Positions 63,495 to 64,000 of a DNA stretch of 64,000 bases are shown one piece after another. The notes under the pieces are model-generated. The model made no database searches and was not told the DNA's origin. It saw nothing but the letters and a program-made list of their open reading frames with translations. Made by a program: the position numbers and the translations under genes. The stretch is from Bog-473 sp963754445 (GTDB lineage: Bacteria; Actinomycetota; Acidimicrobiia; Acidimicrobiales; RAAP-2): the NCBI GenBank assembly GCA_963754445.1, contig CAVWFT010000002.1:1612001-1676000 (forward strand). Reading direction: 5' to 3'. Each line of letters starts with the position of its first letter. Positions within the stretch are counted from its first letter, which is position 1.

Positions 63495-63657
63495 CACTCA
63501 TTCGACATGCACTGAGCGGGTGGGAGAGGCCCACTGATGGCATTGAGGCTTTCGGACCTCATACCCCTTACCATTGAGGAAATTATGGAAACGTCAGCTG
63601 TGAACAGGGACAACGAAGCGGAGTTGGAAGAATCGGCGTCGCGGAAGGAGCATTGAT

Positions 63658-64000
63658 ATGGCCATGGGAGAGGTCCGTACCGAGCCCGACGGAGTCTCGC
63701 CGGGCCTGCCTGTCGTCACCGTGTCGGGAGAAGTCGATCTGGCCGTGGCCCCCGTCATGGAGGCGCACATCACCAATGCCCTGGGCCCAGGGTCCGACCT
63801 CGTCATCGATCTGTCCGGAGCGACCTTCATCGACTCGGTTGCACTCGGAGTGCTGACGTTGACCCTCGAGCGGTGTGAGGACGCCGGAAACCAACTCTTT
63901 CTGGTCATCGGGGACCAGCGTGTGCTCAGGGTCTTCGAATTGACCGGCCTGACCACGAGCTTCTCCATCTTCGACTCCCGGGAGGCCCTGTCGTCCCACA
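63658..64000 (+). CDS. STAS domain anti-sigma factor antagonist, 3' partial
   Basis: At least 114 residues, running off the window. VVTVSGEVDLAVAPVMEAHI and the phospho-loop DLSGATFIDSVALGVL are typical of SpoIIAA/RsbV-type antagonists; the serine after Asp is present. GGAAGGAG is seven bases before the ATG. Divergent from the RsbW-like gene and downstream of the phosphatase, so it probably forms the phosphorylatable switch of this module. Confidence 0.85.
   Translation, partial: MAMGEVRTEPDGVSPGLPVVTVSGEVDLAVAPVMEAHITNALGPGSDLVIDLSGATFIDSVALGVLTLTLERCEDAGNQLFLVIGDQRVLRVFELTGLTTSFSIFDSREALSSH

Noticed and set aside
63560..63600. SigB-like promoter on the minus strand (GTTTC and GGGTAT) for the RsbW-like gene
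   Set aside because: The two elements are about 22 bases apart, too far for this promoter class.

Overview
The window is a gene-dense, high-G+C (roughly two thirds or more) stretch from an actinobacterium. Evidence: frequent GTG/TTG starts, a mycobacterial-type imuA'-imuB-dnaE2 SOS cassette with a CGAAC-N4-GTTCG LexA box, a cyd operon with actinobacterial CydD/CydC, an ECF42-type sigma factor with its DGPF partner, and many SDR, CoA-transferase and dihydrodipicolinate-reductase-like genes. An Acidimicrobiia-like or related free-living lineage is my guess; no rRNA or tRNA is present to confirm it. No gene-free stretch exceeds 300 bases; the longest (about 290 bases) is at 51727-52017.

Layout. 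1-3.5 kb: end of a branched-chain amino acid type ABC importer (permease, ATPase, binding protein). 3.5-28.5 kb: small catabolic and housekeeping units: SDRs, a MarR/quinone-oxidoreductase pair with two operator palindromes, a broken TauD dioxygenase, hydrolases, glucosamine-6-phosphate deaminase, threonine dehydratase-like enzyme, pirin, Gfo/Idh/MocA oxidoreductase, CaiB CoA-transferase, questin-oxidase-like protein, aldo/keto reductase, amidohydrolase and a Tat-exported phospholipase C. 28.5-34.4 kb: SOS region, with an HMCES/YedK peptidase divergent from imuA'-imuB-dnaE2. 34.4-36.5 kb: ECF42 sigma factor, DGPF/YCII protein, a promoter matching the ECF42 consensus, and a five-copy 23-bp tandem repeat. 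36.5-41.3 kb: a second SDR plus DapB-like pair, then GH15 glucoamylase/trehalase divergent from a glucose-dehydrogenase-like SDR. 41.3-47.3 kb: cydDCAB (cytochrome bd and its assembly ABC exporter). 47.4-51.7 kb: nucleobase cluster (Rieske oxygenase translationally coupled to uracil phosphoribosyltransferase, cytosine deaminase, second phosphoribosyltransferase, NCS1 permease). 52-59 kb: two small frameshifted genes, then an amine-catabolism module (FAD amine oxidase-like, class III aminotransferase, Lrp regulator, aminobutyraldehyde-dehydrogenase-like ALDH, alanine dehydrogenase). 59-64 kb: signalling genes (DUF1707/LiaF-like/class III cyclase fusion, STAS, CHASE3-PAS-SpoIIE phosphatase, RsbW-like kinase, STAS running off the end).

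How the genes work together. The amine module makes a closed scheme: the aminotransferase can use pyruvate as acceptor, the ALDH oxidises the aminoaldehyde, and alanine dehydrogenase returns alanine to pyruvate. The nucleobase cluster can import cytosine, deaminate it and convert uracil to UMP; the Rieske enzyme is unexplained and is the best candidate for new chemistry. The 59-64 kb genes look like a partner-switching stress module.

Quality warning. At least nine genes (tauD, imuA', the ECF42 sigma factor, cydA, cydB, cydC, cydD, a SnoaL gene and a DUF2505 gene) are each interrupted by one to three single-base indels while the protein continues in another frame with full conservation. Several sites lie in short homopolymers. 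This pattern points to sequence errors rather than decay, so I annotate these as full-length CDS with the shift position stated.
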